Assembly (NCBI GenBank): GCA_043809805.1
Contig: JBDROR010000241.1
Span: 1-15,077 of the forward strand
Reading direction: 5' to 3'
From: JAQUKH01 sp043809805
GTDB lineage: Bacteria; JACRDZ01; JAQUKH01
Length of the DNA stretch: 15,077 nt
A program made the translations under genes and the position numbers. Of the stretch, positions 14,913 to 15,077 are shown in pieces (the first letter of the stretch is position 1; every line of letters starts with the position of its first letter). A model generated the notes under the pieces. That model was not told the DNA's origin. It was given only the letters and a program-made list of their open reading frames with translations, and made no database searches.

Positions 14913-14928
14913 TTTTCACCTAAAAATC
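14913..14928 (-). promoter_or_regulatory. Leader 16-mer with ribosome site, copy 2 (ahead of the HD-GYP gene)
   Basis: GATTTTTAGGTGAAAA on the minus strand, identical to the leader of the GGDEF gene. AGGTGA sits a few bases before ATG 14911. A further AAGGAGA lies slightly upstream but is too far from this ATG to be its best site. Confidence 0.5.
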
Positions 14929-14950
14929 TCCTTAACCTACTGATAATACA

Positions 14951-15060
14951 TGTCATTCCGACCGAAGGGAGAAACCTTTCCCCGTAGGGGCAGCCCTGCG
15001 TGGCTGCCCTTTTTTATTCAGGGCGACCACATAGGGTCGCCCCTACAGCTCGGAATGACA
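14951..15060. repeat. Nested palindromic repeat, copy 2
   Basis: The left end is TGTCATTCCGACCGAAGG and the right end CTCGGAATGACA. The inner element 14984-15046 is bounded by GTAGGGGC and GCCCCTAC and holds two hairpins, GGGCAGCC/GGCTGCCC and GGGCGACC/GGTCGCCC. The junction between outer and inner parts (CTTTCCCCGTA) matches the copy at 8536-8627 (CTTTCTCCGTA). It lies upstream of the HD-GYP gene. From here to the window end I see no gene. Confidence 0.88.
14988..15015 (+). terminator. Terminator-like hairpin carried by the nested repeat
   Basis: GGGCAGCC, six bases, GGCTGCCC, then six T. This has the form of a Rho-independent terminator on the plus strand. No plus-strand gene ends nearby, since AddB stops about 2 kb earlier, so the form may simply come with the repeat. 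It would also stop antisense reading away from the HD-GYP leader. Confidence 0.4.
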
Positions 15061-15077
15061 ACTACTCCACAATCCAC

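Noticed and set aside
14912..14956. Longer start of the HD-GYP protein at ATG 14956
   Set aside because: That ATG sits at the edge of the TGTCATTCCGA repeat and adds 15 residues with no good ribosome site; ATG 14911 follows AGGTGA and matches the sensor layout of the MCP.
1..15077. Insertion sequence, prophage, tRNA or rRNA genes
   Set aside because: No transposase, integrase, phage gene, cloverleaf tRNA or rRNA stretch was found; the three-stem repeats at 10887 and 13042 look cloverleaf-like but lack tRNA features.

Overview
The window comes from an AT-rich bacterial chromosome. Strong Shine-Dalgarno sites, two-membrane-segment sensors and a Wsp-like c-di-GMP chemosensory set point to a free-living, probably Gram-negative bacterium. 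Several families of short palindromic repeats lie between genes and even inside a reading frame. That is typical of repeat-rich uncultivated environmental lineages, but the phylum cannot be fixed from this sequence.

Layout. (1) Bases 1-353, + strand: the C-terminal PD-(D/E)XK nuclease end of an AddA-type helicase-nuclease. (2) Bases 325-9860, - strand: a signalling block read right to left. Its order is FIST-domain sensor, a 74-residue unknown, a REC-GAF-GGDEF response regulator, a double CheW, a hybrid CheA-REC, a CheR-TPR methyltransferase and a transmembrane chemoreceptor (MCP). The REC-GGDEF to CheR genes are packed with a 14-base overlap or gaps under 10 bases. (3) Bases 9861-10017: a divergent intergenic region with a plausible sigma70 promoter for the next gene. 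(4) Bases 10018-13002, + strand: an AddB-type nuclease subunit carrying three in-frame palindromic segments. (5) Bases 13003-13156: a repeat-filled convergent gap. (6) Bases 13157-14911, - strand: a membrane sensor with HAMP, PAS and HD-GYP domains. (7) Bases 14912-15077: leader and a nested palindromic repeat.

How it works together. MCP, CheR-TPR, CheA-REC, CheW and REC-GGDEF are the parts of a Wsp-type pathway: receptor signalling drives CheA, which would phosphorylate a diguanylate cyclase instead of a flagellar CheY. No CheB methylesterase is visible. The nearby HD-GYP protein, a likely c-di-GMP phosphodiesterase, has a periplasmic sensor clearly related to that of the MCP. The window may therefore hold both a synthesis and a degradation arm for c-di-GMP reading similar signals. 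FIST is a ligand-sensing domain often found in signalling proteins, and here it sits at the head of the same-strand block.

The two probable halves of an AddAB double-strand-break repair nuclease flank this block on the opposite strand, as if an AddA/AddB neighbourhood had been split by it. The most unusual sequence feature is the spread of repeat-derived segments into proteins: three palindromes in AddB and a 30-base in-frame duplication in the HD-GYP sensor.
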